64,000 nt of DNA from Coriaria nepalensis. Taxonomy: Eukaryota; Streptophyta; Magnoliopsida; Cucurbitales; Coriariaceae. Each line of letters opens with the position of its first letter. The first letter of the stretch is position 1. A program made the translations under genes and the position numbers. The stretch covers positions 32,011,209 to 32,075,208 of the forward strand of contig CP114482.1 in assembly GCA_027186245.1 (NCBI GenBank), written 5' to 3'. Positions 10,948 to 26,200 of the stretch are shown piece by piece. The notes beneath the pieces are model-generated. The model had not been told where the DNA came from, did not search any database, and saw only the letters and a list, made by a program, of their open reading frames with translations.

Positions 10948-12420
10948 TTATAAAGATAAATAAAATAAGAAAAAAAAAATGTAAGTATAATGACAATTAA
11001 TATATATATATATATATGAAAATGGGAAATTCTTACCTAGTCTAACTTTTGATACGTCATCTGCTCTATTGTCCTGCTCATCTGGTAGGAACATATCATG
11101 ATCAACTAAGTCGAGTTGTGAAGCTGCTTCATCATCTATATACCAAAGGGTCGATATACTGCACAAACGGACAATATGCTCTATCCTTTTAAATTTGTGC
11201 TCATGTCCTCTATTCTTTGACTGAGCTCCTCTATCTTCCCTTTCATCCTTTGCATGAAATCATGAAGGTCATGATCTAAAAGTTCGCTGCTTTTTCTCTT
11301 AGTAGGAGTTGAATGGTTCCGTACGCTTGATGCAGTTAGAGAATGTCCTTGCTCCTCCTCAATATTTTTTTTCTACTCCTCACTATTTTCTTCCTCATCC
11401 TCCTCCCCCTTCTGCTCCTTTTCGCCCTCTTCCCCCACTCTAATATCATTCAATAAAGTCGTGACACGATCAATTTCTACATCTTCAACCTCATCATCAA
11501 ACGGCTCAAAGCTAGTCATAAGGCTCGCACTCTTCTCTCCTTATTGGGCGTAAGATTTCATGCACTTTATCCTATATCATAAAATTAATGTTGGATTAAA
11601 AGATAGGTTGGTTAATTAAATAATTAGAGAAAATAAAAAAAAATTGTTTAGATCGCAATCAAAACTAACATAGTTTTCAGAATATTGACGATCCTCGCAT
11701 ATGATGGCTTACTTATCCTTGCATCTTCTTTTATTTTATCACCCAATTAAGGATCTATTTTCTATAGCTATTCTTCAAATGCATTCGAAACGTCTCTCTA
11801 ATGTTGGGAATAGCTTTAAAATCTCACACCTATAGTAATATAAAAAAAACATTAACAAAGACTAAATTGAATTATTAGAAACTTACTTTAAGTGTAACTT
11901 AGAGTACTAATTACCTGGAAGGCATGTGGAAAACCATATAGATCCCACTTCACCTCCCTTGCATGTGCACTACTTGCAGCTCTCTCGGCCTTATCGAGAG
12001 GTTGTCCCTCTTGATGTATTTGCTGGTTGTCTTGTGTACTATTTTACCCTAAAAATAGTTATTGAAGAACGTAAGGTCTAAGACTATGTATAGATGAGTA
12101 ACGTCAAAGTAGTTTTTCCTCACAATACCTAAGAGGGCAGACACTATGAAGTATACCAAGACCGACTTCAATTGTAGATCTTCAACCTCTATCTCATATA
12201 TAGGATCTTCTTCACCCCTCTTACTTTTAGTATGAGATTTCTTAAAAATATCAGTAAGCTCACCTCATATAACTTTATCTTTCCCACTCAACCAATGCTT
12301 CATGACTTCTCTATTTTTCATTATTGCGAGGTACGTCTGGTGGCATGTGACATTTCAATACAGTAAATAGGGTGAACTCATGCAGCAAGATACATAGAGG
12401 ATAACCATTTTATGGTGTGT
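10948..12420 (-). pseudogene. DUF1985-type protein gene relic (MULE-associated)
   Basis: Minus-strand segments show YLAIMKNREVMKHWLSGKDK, then YEIEVEDLQLKSVLVYFIV (about 12330-12100). This matches the DUF1985 gene at 37.6 kb (KYLGGKLVN.., IVKMTLVYFIEVIILAQGW). Downstream is an acidic tail (about 11560-11170) with KRKSSELLDHDLHDFMQRMKG, comparable to the charged C-terminal part of the other copy, and a final ORF at 11166-10948 rich in acidic residues. Stops interrupt it. In plants DUF1985 often accompanies Ulp1-like protease domains in Kaonashi-type MULEs; no protease catalytic motif was seen here. Confidence 0.6.
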
Positions 12421-14090
12421 CATGTCTCCTACTTCTTTTTCACAGAACTTGACGGAGTATTAGAGCAATGCCTAACTAATTGGATAATGACAGTCTCTTA
12501 TCCACGTTAAAAAAGTAGCCAAAGCATGATTCCCTAAAAATTTTCAACTATCTCAAATCAAGCTTATTCTTAATATTTGAAATCACCTTGTGCTACCTCG
12601 AACACACAAAAATTATGTAGGAAAAATGATCCTCAAGCTTGAAGACCCAGGTAAGTTTAGGTGATGCATATTCTTGAAAATAAACCAAAAAAAAAATGTT
12701 GAATTACATATTAAATTGAATAGTTATAATAAATAAATTACTTCAATATCGACATTCGAAATCATTCCATCTCATAGTTTAGAATTGTGATCTTGAACTA
12801 AGAGCCTAGTTTGTAATCCTTAGAATGATCCAGTCTAGGATCCGAGATCTTAAATCTTGGATTGGAAAACTAGTCCATGCAATTGTGGCAAATTGAAAAA
12901 TAAGTCTGCATGATCGCGAGCGAAATGATCTCCATTCGAAATCTTAGATTATCTCAGTCCAAGATCAAATTTCAGACAAATCTCAGATTTCATCATAATT
13001 TCCTCACAATGAACATAACTAACCCTAATTTTTCTTAAAATACCATACCGTTATACTTGTTGGAGTTTAATCTTCTCATTCGTTATCCATTCAGTCAATT
13101 GCACGCTCACTACTAGGTATATCGTGATGAAGAAGATCACTCACTAGTAAACGAAGATATTACCGATGAAAAAAGAGAGAGATGGATGAAACTAAAAAAT
13201 ACAAAAGGAAACGATCAATTTCGAGTAGAAAGTGAGAGATGGCAGAAACACGAAACAAAGATGGCAGACGTACTTGATGATAATTGAAATCTCGGACTAG
13301 GACGAAGAAATTTTATGTGGTGGAGTTCATTGAAAAGAAAAGGGAAATCGATAGTTAAAAGAAGGAAAGTAAGAGTTTGATATTTTAGTGTGAAGGATAT
13401 TTCGGTCTTTCTAAATTTATAATTTTGAATTTATTTAAATTCTTTTATTAGAATTATCATATTTAATATATATATGTAATAAAAATTAAGCTTAAGCAAA
13501 TAATTACACTATATGTGAATTTTTAATTTCTTATAATATAATATATGTCAAATTTATAACTACACTTTTTAAAATAGCGTCATTCAATAATATATTCAAA
13601 TTGAAATACAAATTAATAATAATAATTGTTTTTTCTTAAAAACAAAGAAATATATTTACCGCATGCCACATGTCATATTTTCCAACCAAATCTCTTAAAA
13701 TGTATTTATTTCATAATTTATAATAGAATTTTTAAAAATATTTCATTCAATATTAATTATAAATTAATAATAATTATTCTTATATTTAAATTTCTTTATA
13801 ATTGATAAATCTCCAAGTAATATTATCAATTTATAATACAAATCAAGGTAACTACTATTTAGATATCCCAATCAATAAATATTATTTAAGTTACTATAGT
13901 AAATTTTATTTATAAAAGCCGGTGACAACAGGGTGGAAAAACTAGTTTTATAAAAGAAATGAAAATGGTTTATGAACCCATGTAACAAAACAGTATTCAA
14001 ATAAAGTCATTTTCTCAAATAATCTCTTACTTATTTTTGTACTAAAACCCTAATGGGCATATTTTCATTTGTGCCATTGACACAGACTCG
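12421..14090. other. AT-rich intergenic upstream of importin-9
   Basis: No coding region was recognised. 13400-13900 is strongly AT-rich with ATAATAATA runs, as expected between genes. The core promoter of importin-9 lies at the right edge. Confidence 0.5.
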
Positions 14091-14103
14091 CAGTTCCTCC
14101 GGC

Positions 14104-14112
14104 TCTATAAAT
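14104..14112 (+). promoter_or_regulatory. IPO9: TATA box of importin-9
   Basis: TCTATAAAT lies 133 bp before the start codon and is followed by a CT-rich 5' leader (CTTTCTCTCTCTCTTC at about 14138), a common plant leader feature. Confidence 0.6.
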
Positions 14113-14244
14113 CCCCTCTCGCTTCAAAACGAGGCTGCTTTCTCTCTCTCTTCTACCTGAGCGCGGGAAAAATACAGTGACGCCAAAATCAAGCTGCTTC
14201 CGCTTTCAGCTACTGTTACTGAATTTTTAGGGTTGTTTTCAGAA

Positions 14245-17200
14245 ATGGCGAATTCGGTCGATCAAGATCAGCAATGGCTGCTCAATTGCTTGTCCGCCAC
14301 TCTCGATCCCAACCACGAGGTCCGCTCCTTCGCTGAAGCTTATCTAAATCAGGCATCTCTGCAACCAGGTTTGGTACATTAACCCTAAGATTCCTCGTAG
14401 AACAGCTCCTTAGCTTGCTCTAGTGAATTATTTTAGCTAGCATTGTTTAGTTAAGGTTGAATTATGATGTGATTTTCATCAAGGTTTTGGAAGTGCACTG
14501 TCCAAGGTTGCTGCAAACAGGGAGCTCCCACTAGGGTTGCGTCAAATATCCTTTTTCATAAGTGACATTAACATGTACTGAGATTCATTATACCTTATTG
14601 TATGACTGTTGGACTTTCCCCCCCACCCCCCCGCCCCTTATTTTTACCTGAGAATTAAAGCGTGTTTCTTGCATACAATATTGCTAGCATTTCATTATCA
14701 TCATGATTAATAAATCATCATTTTTAAAAAAGACTGAGATCTTGTGTGCGCATTCTTTTCTGTTTGAAAGTTAGAAATGAGGGTACATTTTAAATAATGT
14801 TGGTTTATTTCTGGTGTGAGACACGTGAAAGAGATTTTTGCTATTGTAAGATTTAACACAATTTTACCTAGCTGCGGTCCTTCTCAAGCAGTTGATAAAA
14901 AAACATTGGCAAGAGGGTGATGGATCTTTCGAACACCCTGCTGTTTCTAGTGATGAAAAGGTATATCTCACATTTATGAGGATTACTTGTTTATTCTCTA
15001 CGTTGTTCTTGGGATTATTTTTTTTGGAAACATATACAAGCTTTCAAAAAGTTGGTATGTATGTCGTGTGCTTGTTTTGGAAACCACTCTGGACAGTGTT
15101 TAGTTTTTCTCATTCTGTAAAAATCCCATCTTGCGACTAATAGAAACATTCATTTCATTAATCTCTAACTAGTATGTGGTTATCTTTATCAGGCAGTCAT
15201 CCGTAAACTTCTTTTATTGGCACTGGATGATTCACATAGGAAAATCTGTACAGCAATTAGTATGGCTGTGGCGTCCATTGCAGTACATGACTGGCCAGAG
15301 GATTGGCCTGATCTATTGCCATACCTCCTGAATTTGATTAATAATAGAAGTAATATGAATGGTGGTAAGTTATCCTATATTAATTATTGTCTTGTTTGAC
15401 GTTTTATGGTTGTGTTAGAGTTATGTTAGCCATATACTTTCATGCTTCTATTGATTGCAAAGCTAAAGTAAACTGGCACCTTAACATGTAGGGGTATTCA
15501 ATGGGCTATGAATAATGAAAGAGTATGTGTTAATGCATTAGCATTTTTCACGACTTCATGTAAAGTGTAATGTTGCTTGATGGAATCAGATTGTTGTTTT
15601 TTGTTTTTGTTATATTGGTGACGATCATGTTTTTTCTTCACATATGTCCTGTCCTCTCAAATGATGCAGTACATGGAGCTCTAAGGTGTTTGTCTCTTCT
15701 ATTTGGGGACTTGGATGATAAAGTGGTGCCATCGTTGATACCCCTTTTGTTTCCATGCTTGCTTTCAATCGTTTCATCTCCTGAGGTTAGCATTCTCTTA
15801 CTTTCCTTCCCATGATATTGATTCTGATGAAATCTTTTCTGTTGACAATGATATCATCTGACTTCTTTAAACGCCTACTGATTACTGGAAAAAGCTTCAA
15901 AAATATTTCTAGGTAGCCTGTTAAGTTTTTCGTTAATCTTATTGCCATATCAAGACTTACCTAATAAAAAAGAGATATTATATGACAACAGATAGCCATG
16001 CATTTCCACAAATGTAATTTTAATCCCATCCCTTAAGGGGAAGCCTTTTTTTTTTTCTTCTACATATCTTTTCAAACCTACTTGGAAATTTGGTTTCGTT
16101 CTATATGGTGTTCTCAACTAGTTTTGGGATTCCCTTGTGCAGATATATGACAACTATTTACGTACAAAGGCCCTTTCAATTATTTATTCTTGTACTTCCA
16201 TGCTGGGGGTGATGAGGGGTGTATATAAGGTATTTCCTTCATAATTTGGTCAGGATATGCTAGTGTGGTCAGAGGAGCTTCTTCTATCCTATATTAACTA
16301 ATTAAGATGATTGTATTCAGGAAGAAACCAGTTCTTTGATAACACCTATGCTCAGACCATTGATGGACCTATTCTCAGTGATCTTGAGTCATCCTGTGCC
16401 ATCTGAAGATCCTGACAATTGGAGCATTAGAACAGAGGTCATCTCCTGCCATACTTATACCTCTAGTTGAATTACAATGAACATTCTAGCAAAAAGCCTA
16501 AAACAAAAAAGGCACGGACAAATAATTTATTGTTCTTATTTCTCTTTCTATCATCAGGTTCTGAAGTGCATGAATCAGTTTGTACAGAATTTCCCCAGCC
16601 TAACAGAAAGTGAAATTATGAGTATGTTTCCCCAAGACTTGAATTTCGTACTTTTTTTCCTTGTTACTTCAGTCTTCATATCTTGTTTGTAACATTCACA
16701 ATTGGGTACAGTTATTGTTGGGCCATTGTGGCAAACATTTGTGACTTCTCTAGGAGTATACGTGCGATCGTCAGTTGAAGGTACAGAAGATCCTTATGAG
16801 GGAAGCTATGACTCAGATGGTGCTGAGAAAAGCCTTGATTCTTTTATTGTCCAGGTGCTATGTTCATGGCATTTCTAGACAGTTAAAATTACATGAAGAT
16901 CATATCTGCTTTCCATAATTGAACTGACAAACCTATTCTTCTTTTATCATCAGCATCATTATTATTAGTCTTTTTTCTTACACACCTCAAGAGCTTAGGC
17001 GGATCTATCTCCTTTCTTCCTCTGTCCCCAAGGTCCTAAAACCCTCACAAGTTTTGTAATAGTTGAGATGCAGAGTATCCTAAGCTTTAGGAAAACATGG
17101 ACAGCCACCCCACCAATTGTTTTATCACCGTCAAATTATAACAATAAATATATAAGGCATGGATGGAATGATGGATCATCTTCCCAATGCAAGGGGGTTA

Positions 17201-20200
17201 GGCTACTTTACAACTTCGAGCTCATATTGCTCCCCCTTCTTTTAGAAGAAATCCTTTAAGCCATGAGAGAAACAGTGAACGGTAGGTGGAATAGCATAAG
17301 GTGTGTGTAATAGCTCTTTATTTTATTGGAACTGTACTTCCATTGGATGCATTGTTTGAGTTTGTTTTTTCTAAGTCAAATTTGGCTATTCACATGATCA
17401 CATTTGTGCACTTATATTCTTTTCAATTTAGAGAAATAGAGTTTTGTCCTGATTATCTGTTGCCTTATGACCAAGAGGAATCTCATGCTTACAGATGTTT
17501 GAGTTTGTGTTGACCATTGTGGGCAGTGCAAAATTATCTAAGGTGCATACTATATTTCAAAGCCATATCTATGTTTTATTGTTCTGTTGTTCCTTTTTCA
17601 TATAATGTCTGTGGGGTTTTTATTCTTGCAGGTTATTATGAACAATGTCAAGGACTTGGTGTATTACACTATTTCTTTTCTACAAATAACAGTACAACAG
17701 GTATTTCTATTTACTAGGATTCTCTTTTACTATTTCCTGACTCTTGGATGTTATGATATGTGAATGTTTAGCCTCTTGGAAAGATTATCAGGCAGTCTCT
17801 TGCCTAAATGTGGGATTCAGCTTTTATTATCCTGATCACCACTTTTAGGTTTTATTCTTCGTGTTCTTTGTTCTAATTCATTCCTTTATTATCCTTTTCT
17901 AGATTGTTAACTGTTGTCTAGAGGTTCATAGTTCATACATGGTCATTAGATTCCAATAAAATATTTAAGATTGTTGGTTTCGTTTCTCACATTACAAGTA
18001 ACTCGATTATTAGGTTTGCCTTTTATTAATCTGTCTGTAGACTGGTATCTAGGTTCATATATGGTCAACAGATGCCAACCAATTTGTTGCTGACGAGGAT
18101 GATGTCACTTATAGCTGCCGTGTTTCCGGTAAGTACTAAGTCATTCCCATGTTACTTGGTATATCATCATACCATGTGCATTTAGGATATTTGAATAGAT
18201 ATATTCAAATGAAAAATGGAATTTCTAACTTCAAAAATTCTGTGCAATGCCTTTTAAATTTAATGACACAGATTTAATGTTAACCTAGGTGGATGTCACT
18301 TTGTGTAACGTAGACTATCAATATGGTGCATATTTTTACCAGCTGTCAGTCTCAATCAGTTTTATTCCTCTTGCAATTTCCTGCAATGCTCGTTTGGATG
18401 AGCATTTCTGTCAATTGCTGTGATTTGCCCAGTTTTTACTGCAACTCCTCATCATGTTTAGTTAGATGATTTAATTGTGTGACATTTGATGTATTCTATG
18501 GTTTGCAACTTCTGTTCTTTATCTAGGGCTACACAAGCTCATCTTACTTTGTTGCCCATATAAATTTTCTTTTTGCAGGTGCACTGTTGCTGGACCAAGT
18601 AATTGGTACCTTTGGTACAGAAGGAATAGATGCCATCATAGCTGCTGCAAAACGTCACTTCAGAGAATCACAGAGAGAAAAAGCTGCTGGCTTTGCAGTT
18701 TGGTGGCGAGTGAGTGGATTCGTTCTCTCATGTTACAGAATTTGTGATTTTGAGGATAAGCATGTTGTAATTTTCAATATGGGAGTTTTATTAACTTTTT
18801 TTATCTCGATGCTTGGCAGATAAAGGAGTCTGTCCTATTTGCCTTAGCTTCCCTGGCAGAACAATTGCTTGAAGCAGAAGTTTGTACCATCTTCTATTCT
18901 CCCTACTTATCATCATCATCATCTAATAATAAATTACTCTTATTACTACTATGGATAGCTGGCTGGCTGGCTGGTGTCATTGTGTTGTTGTTCTGATGTT
19001 TAAGCACTTACGGATTTCAATTTTATTTTATTATTTTATTATTTTTGTTTATAAGGTTTCTGGATTAACGACCTGGGGGTTAGGAAAATTCTTAGATGAA
19101 ATATTAACTGAAGACATGGATGTTGGTAAGTGTTTCTCTTCATTCTGACTCTGATTGTTTACAATAATGCCTTTTTTTTTCCTAATTGTGATTTACCTGC
19201 TATTCTCTTTTTCTCCCACAGGTGTATATGAATATCCCTTTCTTTATGCTCGCATTTTCACTTCTGTTTCCAAGTTCTCTTCTGTGGTAAATACTGTGTA
19301 TATCTTCTCCAAGGTTGTCTCGTACTATAATGTATTCTTATTGGATTTCTAATTATTTACAGATTAGTCAGCCAGTCCTTCAGCACTTTATCTATGCTGC
19401 TATCAAGGCAATTGGCATGGAGGTGTAAGTATGCTTATCCTTTGTGTCCAAATAGTTAGAAGGGGGTAAGTCTCATAGTGCTGATATCTTTCGGCAGGCC
19501 ACCACCTGTGAAAGTTGGTGCTTGCAGGGCACTATCCGAACTGCTACCTGTAGCTAGCAAGGGATTTGTTCAGCCGCATCTGATGCTTTTATTTTCGTCA
19601 CTCACAGATCTGCTTCATCAGGTATTTAGGGATGTTCAGGATGTTTTTTCTGTTTTAAAGTTATTAAGAAGTTGATACTATTATGCCTAACAGGCATCAG
19701 AAGAAACTCTGCACCTAGTACTTGGAACATTGCAGGCAGCAATTAAAGCTGGTGGGTATGCTTAACTTAGAGCTAGTGGTACTTTTGATTGTGCAACCAA
19801 TGAAAGTTTGGTAATTTTGATGCAAGCTGGTGTGCTTGGTAATACGTGTCTCCAAATTATCCTCATTGCTACTTGTAGGTGATGAGTTATCAGCATCTGT
19901 AGAGCCCATTCTTGCTCCTGTAATTCTTCATATTTGGGCATCACATGTTTCAGACCCTTTTATCAGTATTGATGCAGTTGAGGTTCTTGAGGTAATTATC
20001 ATTAATGTTTCTGACTGATGTCATGATATGGCCTCCTCAAGTCTGCGTTTACCACTTATGCTTGAGTCACATTAAATTACATTTAATAGAGTCAATGGAC
20101 CAAGACGACCAAATACTTGGTAACTATGAAGTTGGGGATGGGTTTGATTGTTTTTTTTAAGTCAGTCAGGCTTAAATTGAGGATGAAAGTTCACAAAACT

Positions 20201-23200
20201 GCACAATTTGACTATATACTTGTACATTACTTGAAGGCTCTGAGTCTTAAACTGTTAAAAAGTATTGAGTTACTTGAGTGTTTCTGTGTGTTCTTTATTG
20301 GATCATTCATTATGGTAAAAGGAAAAATAAAAAATAAATTGAAGCCTGTGATGACATTGATGTCATCTCACTCCTTGTTGGAGTGGGTTACATTCCCACA
20401 ATTTTTTGTTTCAAGTACTCTTGTGATGAAATTCTACATATACCTTATATATAGGTCACTTCTTTGACTCTGATGTAAAGTGATCCATTTGATGATGAAT
20501 GTAATTGTGTTTCTCTTCTCCTGTTTGAATTTTTCGCTAGGCATTAAAAGATTCTCCTGGTTGCATTCGTCCATTAGCTTTCCAAGTTCTACTATATATA
20601 GGCCCAATATTAAATAAAGTATGTTTAAGAATTCTCACAAATTTCATTCTGGTTATGATATTCTTATAAGTCTTTCTTTCTGATACATCTTGATTTTCTT
20701 AACAGCCCCACCAGCAGCCTGAGGGCTTAGTCGCTGGATCATTGGATCTGGTGACAATGCTGTTGAAGGCAAGATAAATCCTGGCTTTTCTGCCTAGTAA
20801 CTTTCACTAGCCTTCATTAAACATGACTTGTAATTATAGTCTGTAATAGCTTCTAACAGAATGCTCCAAGTGATGTAGTGAAAGCAGTTTACGATAGTTG
20901 TTTTGATTCTATCATCCGGATACTCCTTCGAAGCGATGATCATAGTGAAATGCAGGTTTGATTTCTTTGATAACTTGTTCTTGACAAGTTCATATATTCT
21001 TCACATGTATAACTAAGTCTTCTAAACACTGTTGACTCAGAATGCAACAGAATCTCTAGCAGCTTTTGTAGCAGGGGGAAGGCAAGAAATCCTCACTTGG
21101 GGAAGTGATTCTGAGTTTACAATGAGGAGTCTGCTTGATGCAGTTTCAAGGTTGAAACAAATAATGGAGAATAAAATTGATATATTTTTCTGTCAATGTA
21201 TTGTACAGAGCAGGTTCTTATATAGGCTAGATACAAGTTTAGGAAATCTGTAGAGATCCCTAGAATCAAGGAATTGGTTAACATAACCCTATAAAGTAGG
21301 AAAAAGATAAACTCCCTAATATACATAATTTCTCTCTTTATTTCAACACTCCCCTCAAGCTGGAGAATAAATGTTCTTTAATCCCAGCTTGCCAAACATT
21401 TTCTAGAAATGATGATTGGATAATCCTTTTGTCAGTACATCAGCTAGTTGTCTTTCTGTCGATACATAGAGCATGCAAATCAAACCACTATTCAGTTTCT
21501 CCTTTATGAAGTGTATTAGATTCCACATGTTTGGTCCGATCATGTTGAACTGGATTATGAGCAATGTTGATTGCCGACTTATTATCACAATACAACTTCA
21601 TTGGTTTTTCCATTGGGACTTTGATATCCTTTAGTATAATTTCTAACAATAGTAATTCACAAACTCCTAAAGCCATAGAACGGAACTCAGCCTCTGCACT
21701 CGATCTTGTAACCACAGCATGCTTCTTAATTCTCCATGTAATTAAATTTCCACCAAGAAAAGTGTAGTGACCTAAAGTTGATCTTTTGTCTACCACCGAT
21801 CCTTCATAGTTCGCATCCATATACACTTCTAAGTTCATTCTGGACCTTTTCTTAAATAATAACCCTCGTCTAGGACTAGAGTTCAAATATTGTAAGATTC
21901 TATACACAGCCTAAAGATGTACTTCTTTCGGATTGTGCATGAATTGGCTTACTACACTCACTGCATATGCAATATTAGGTCTAGTATGAGTCAAATAGAT
22001 TAGTCTCCCAACCAGCCTTTGGTGCATTTCCTTATCCACCATCTCATCTTCAATAGCTTTCCCAAGCTTATGATTTTGGTCAATGGGAGTCTCAATGGGT
22101 CGACACCCTGTTTTCCCAGCCTCCTTTAGTAAATCCGTCACGTACTTCTGTTGTGAAACAAATATTCCCTCTTTCGAGTGGGGTACCTAGGAAGTACTTC
22201 AACTTCCCATGATCCTTTATTTCAAACTCCCTGGCTAGTTTTCCTTTAAGTGACTCCCTTTCTATTTGATTACTGTGAATTTTAGAGGTAAAAGAAATTT
22301 TATTCATATATAAATTTTACATCTTAAGTTCCTTTATATAGAGGAGGAAACCTAGTTTAACTACACAAAACATACCTAAACAGATTCTATTAGAATCCCT
22401 AGAAAATAGCAACTACCTAACTATTAATCTGCACTTAATCAGCAAACAAATCAAACTGATTTGTTTGCTGAAGCATGAATCTATCTTACAATATTCTACA
22501 CTCACCCTCAAGCTTGGTTATAGATGTTAATCATACCAAGCTTGGACTTTAGATCTTCAAACTTGATTCTTGGTAGAGCCTTAGTTAGGACATCCGCTAT
22601 CTGCAAATTTGTAGGCATATGCAGTAGCTTCACTATCCCTTCATCTACCTTCTCTTTGATGAAGTGCCAGTCGATCTCTACATGCTTCGTTCGATCGTGA
22701 TGAACTGGATTTTTTGCAATGCTGATAGCAGATTGATTATTACACAACATTTTCATTGGTTCATCCACTGAAAATTTTATTTCCTGTAAAATTCTTCTTA
22801 ACCACATTCCCTCACATATCCCATGAGCCATAGCTCGAAATTCAGCCTCTGCACTACTTCGTGACACTACCGATTGCTTTTTGCTTCTCCATGTGACTAA
22901 GTTCCCCCAAACATAGGTGCAATAACTTGAAGTAGATCTTCGGTCTTTGATTGATCCCTGCCCAATCTGCATCACTGTAGACTTAATATCTCTAACTGCA
23001 GCTTTTTGAAAGAACAAACCATCTCCAAGTGTCATCTTTAGGTACCTCAATATTCAGTAAACACCTTCATGTGTTCTTCATTTGGACAATTCATAAATTG
23101 ACTTACTTTACTCACAGCAAAGCCAATATCAGGTCTAGTGTGGGATAAGTAGATTAGCTTCCCAATCAATCGTTGGTATATGCCCTTGTCAACGGGTACG

Positions 23201-26200
23201 TCATCCTCTTTGAGTCCCAATTTTAAACTTGAGTCCATTGGAGTATCGGCCGGTTTGCATCCTAGCATTCCTATCTCCTTTAGTAGGTCCAACACATACT
23301 TTCTTTGAGATACTGAAATTCCCCTTTTTGATAGAGCGATTTCCATTCCTAGGAAATATTTGAGATTTCCTAAGTCTTTGATCTCAAATTCTCTTGCTAG
23401 GAATTCTTTGACATTGATTAGCTCTTCCTCATACTCCCCGGTTAAAATAATGTCATCAACATACACAATAAGAATGGCAACTTTTCCTATAGCAGAAAAT
23501 TTTACAAATAAGGTGTGATCCGATTGACATTGAGTGTATCCATATCTCTTGACCACCTTTGTAAATCTGTCAAACCAAGCCCTTGGCGATTGCTTGAGTC
23601 CATAAAGTGATCTTTTTAGCTTGCACACTTTGTCGATTGTATCTGAATTCTCAAATCCGGGAGGAATATCCATATACACTTCCTTTATTAGATCTCCATT
23701 CAAAAAAGCATTTTTGACATCTAGTTGGTATAGCGGCCAATCTAGATTTGTTGCTAGTGAGAAGAGGACTCGAACAATATTTAGTTTTGTTACTGGAGCA
23801 AATGTTTCTTCATAGTCAATTCCATAGGATTGAGTAAATCCTTTCGCAACCAAACAAGCTTTGAATCTGTCCACACTTCCATTATCTCTGTATTTTACCG
23901 TGAATATCCATTTACTCCCCACTAGACGCTTTCTCGAAGGTAATGCTGTAACTTCCCACATTTCATTCTTCTCTAGTGCCCGAATTTCATCACCAACAAC
24001 TGCTTTCTATTTAGGAGTTTTTAGAGCTTCCTGTATGTTGTTTGGAATCTGAATTATGTCAATGTTGGCCACCAATGCCCTGAAATTAGGTGATAGCCCT
24101 TGATAGAACACAAAGTTGCATATAGAATGCTTTGTACATGATCTCACACCTTTCCTCAATGCAATAGGCCAAGTAATATCATCATTTTTCAACTCACTAG
24201 AAGAAGATTCAGAATTATTACCTTGAAGGTTTTCATTCGGCCTTGGATCAGAGTCTGATTCATGGATTTGCTCATGATATACTAAGGGTTCTGTTTCCAT
24301 TTGACTTCTTTTCCTTCTAGAGTACGTGATGAGGCCAGTGTTCTGTTGACTAGTGTCTAGAGATGGAAGATGGTTCTGTAGGTCAGTATTCTGTTGACTG
24401 GTGGTGTCTAGAGCTGGTAAGGAATTATGTTTAGTAAGATGGGTATTTTGAGGATGGAGATTGGGAATAGGATCTTGTAGGAAATTGTCACTATCCGGTG
24501 GACTAGGAAAAGAGGTTTGCTCTATGGTTGTGCTATCCCAAAGTTGATATTCATGTTGAATTGAATTCTCCCCCTGAATGTCAAGTTTGGGATAGAAGGG
24601 TTGTTGTTCAAAAAATGTGACATCCATGGAGTTGTAGTATTTTTGTGTGTTGGGGGAGTAGCACTTGTACCTTTTCTGATTTGATGAATATCTTAAGAAA
24701 ATGCATTTGATTGCCCTAGGATTGAGTTATTTTTAGTGGGATTGTGGTTATGGACAAAAAATAGAGCAGCCAAATACCTTGAAAGGAATAGAGGTTATGA
24801 GGTGTGTGTGTGGATAGGTCTTTAGGATGGTCTGACATGGGGTATGGAATTGGAGAATCCGAGAAGGCATTCTATTGATGAGATAGGATGAGGTGAGGAT
24901 GACATCACCCCAATGATGCTTTGGGACGTGGGATGCGAACATGAGTGATCTTGCAATATCTAATAAATGTCTGTTTTTCCTTTCCGCAATTCCATTTTGT
25001 TGAGGTGTATCCACACATGAGCTTTGATGGACAATCCCTTGTTCTAGTAGATATGTGCTAAGAGAGGATGTGAAGTACTCTTTAGCATTATCTGTCTTGA
25101 ACACTTGTATCTTTGCTTGAAATTGGGTTTTAACCATCAAATTGAAATTTTTGAAGATTTGGCCCACATCAAATTTTTCTTTCATGAGAAACACCCATGT
25201 TAGTCTAGTGTGATCATCTATTAGGGTGATGAACCAGCAGGCACCTGTGTTGGATTTTACTCTTGATGGTCTCCATACATCACTGTGAATCATAGAGAAA
25301 GGTTGGGATTTTTTGTAGGGTTGATTAGGAAAGAAGTTTCGGGTGTGTTTTGAGAGTTGACGGATTTCACATTGAAAATCAGAGGGTCTTTTATTATAGA
25401 ATAAAGATGAAAATAATTTCTGAAGATACACAAAGTTTGGATGGCCTAATCGGTAGTGCCATAACATCACTAGACTATTTTTAGGGTGTTGACTAATAGA
25501 ACTATTCTGACTTCTAGACACTAGACATTCTAACTTGTAGTCACTTGAGGATCAGAAACCTTAAGGAGATAGAGCCCCGAGTACATCTTAGCATTGCTAA
25601 TCATCTTCCCCGAATCCAAGTCCTGAAATTCACATGAGTATGGAAAGAATTTAGTATCACAATTAATATCTCAGGTGAGTTTATTGATGGATAATAAGTT
25701 GCAGTTTAGATTTGGAACTAATAGAACTGAGTGTAGGGTAAGATCTTTTGATATTATGATGGACCCTAAACCGGCCACTTTTGAGAGTGACCCATCTGCA
25801 ATTCTAACAGTCAGATTTTCATAAGAAGGGGTAAAAGTACTAAAGAGAGCTTTGTCACTAGTCATGTGGTCTGATGCTCCGGAGTCCACAATCCATGAAT
25901 TGTCCGTCTTTTTCATAGTATCTAGGCCAGTAGCGAAGTTACCTTTTTGAGCTATGGACCCGGTTCCAATAGTTGAGGAGGGTTGTGAAGATGATGATGA
26001 CTGATTGAGCAGTTTCTTAAGTATATCAAGTTGTTCCCTGCTGAACACATTAGCTTCACCGGTTGTAGTAGGTTTCTCTAAGAGACTATGGTTTCCACAG
26101 TCTTCTTTGTAAGTATGTCGTGATGGTTTCCAATCTACTGGTTTTCCATGGATTTTCCAACATGTGCCTTTAACGTGTCTAGGTTTTCTACAGTGCTCAC

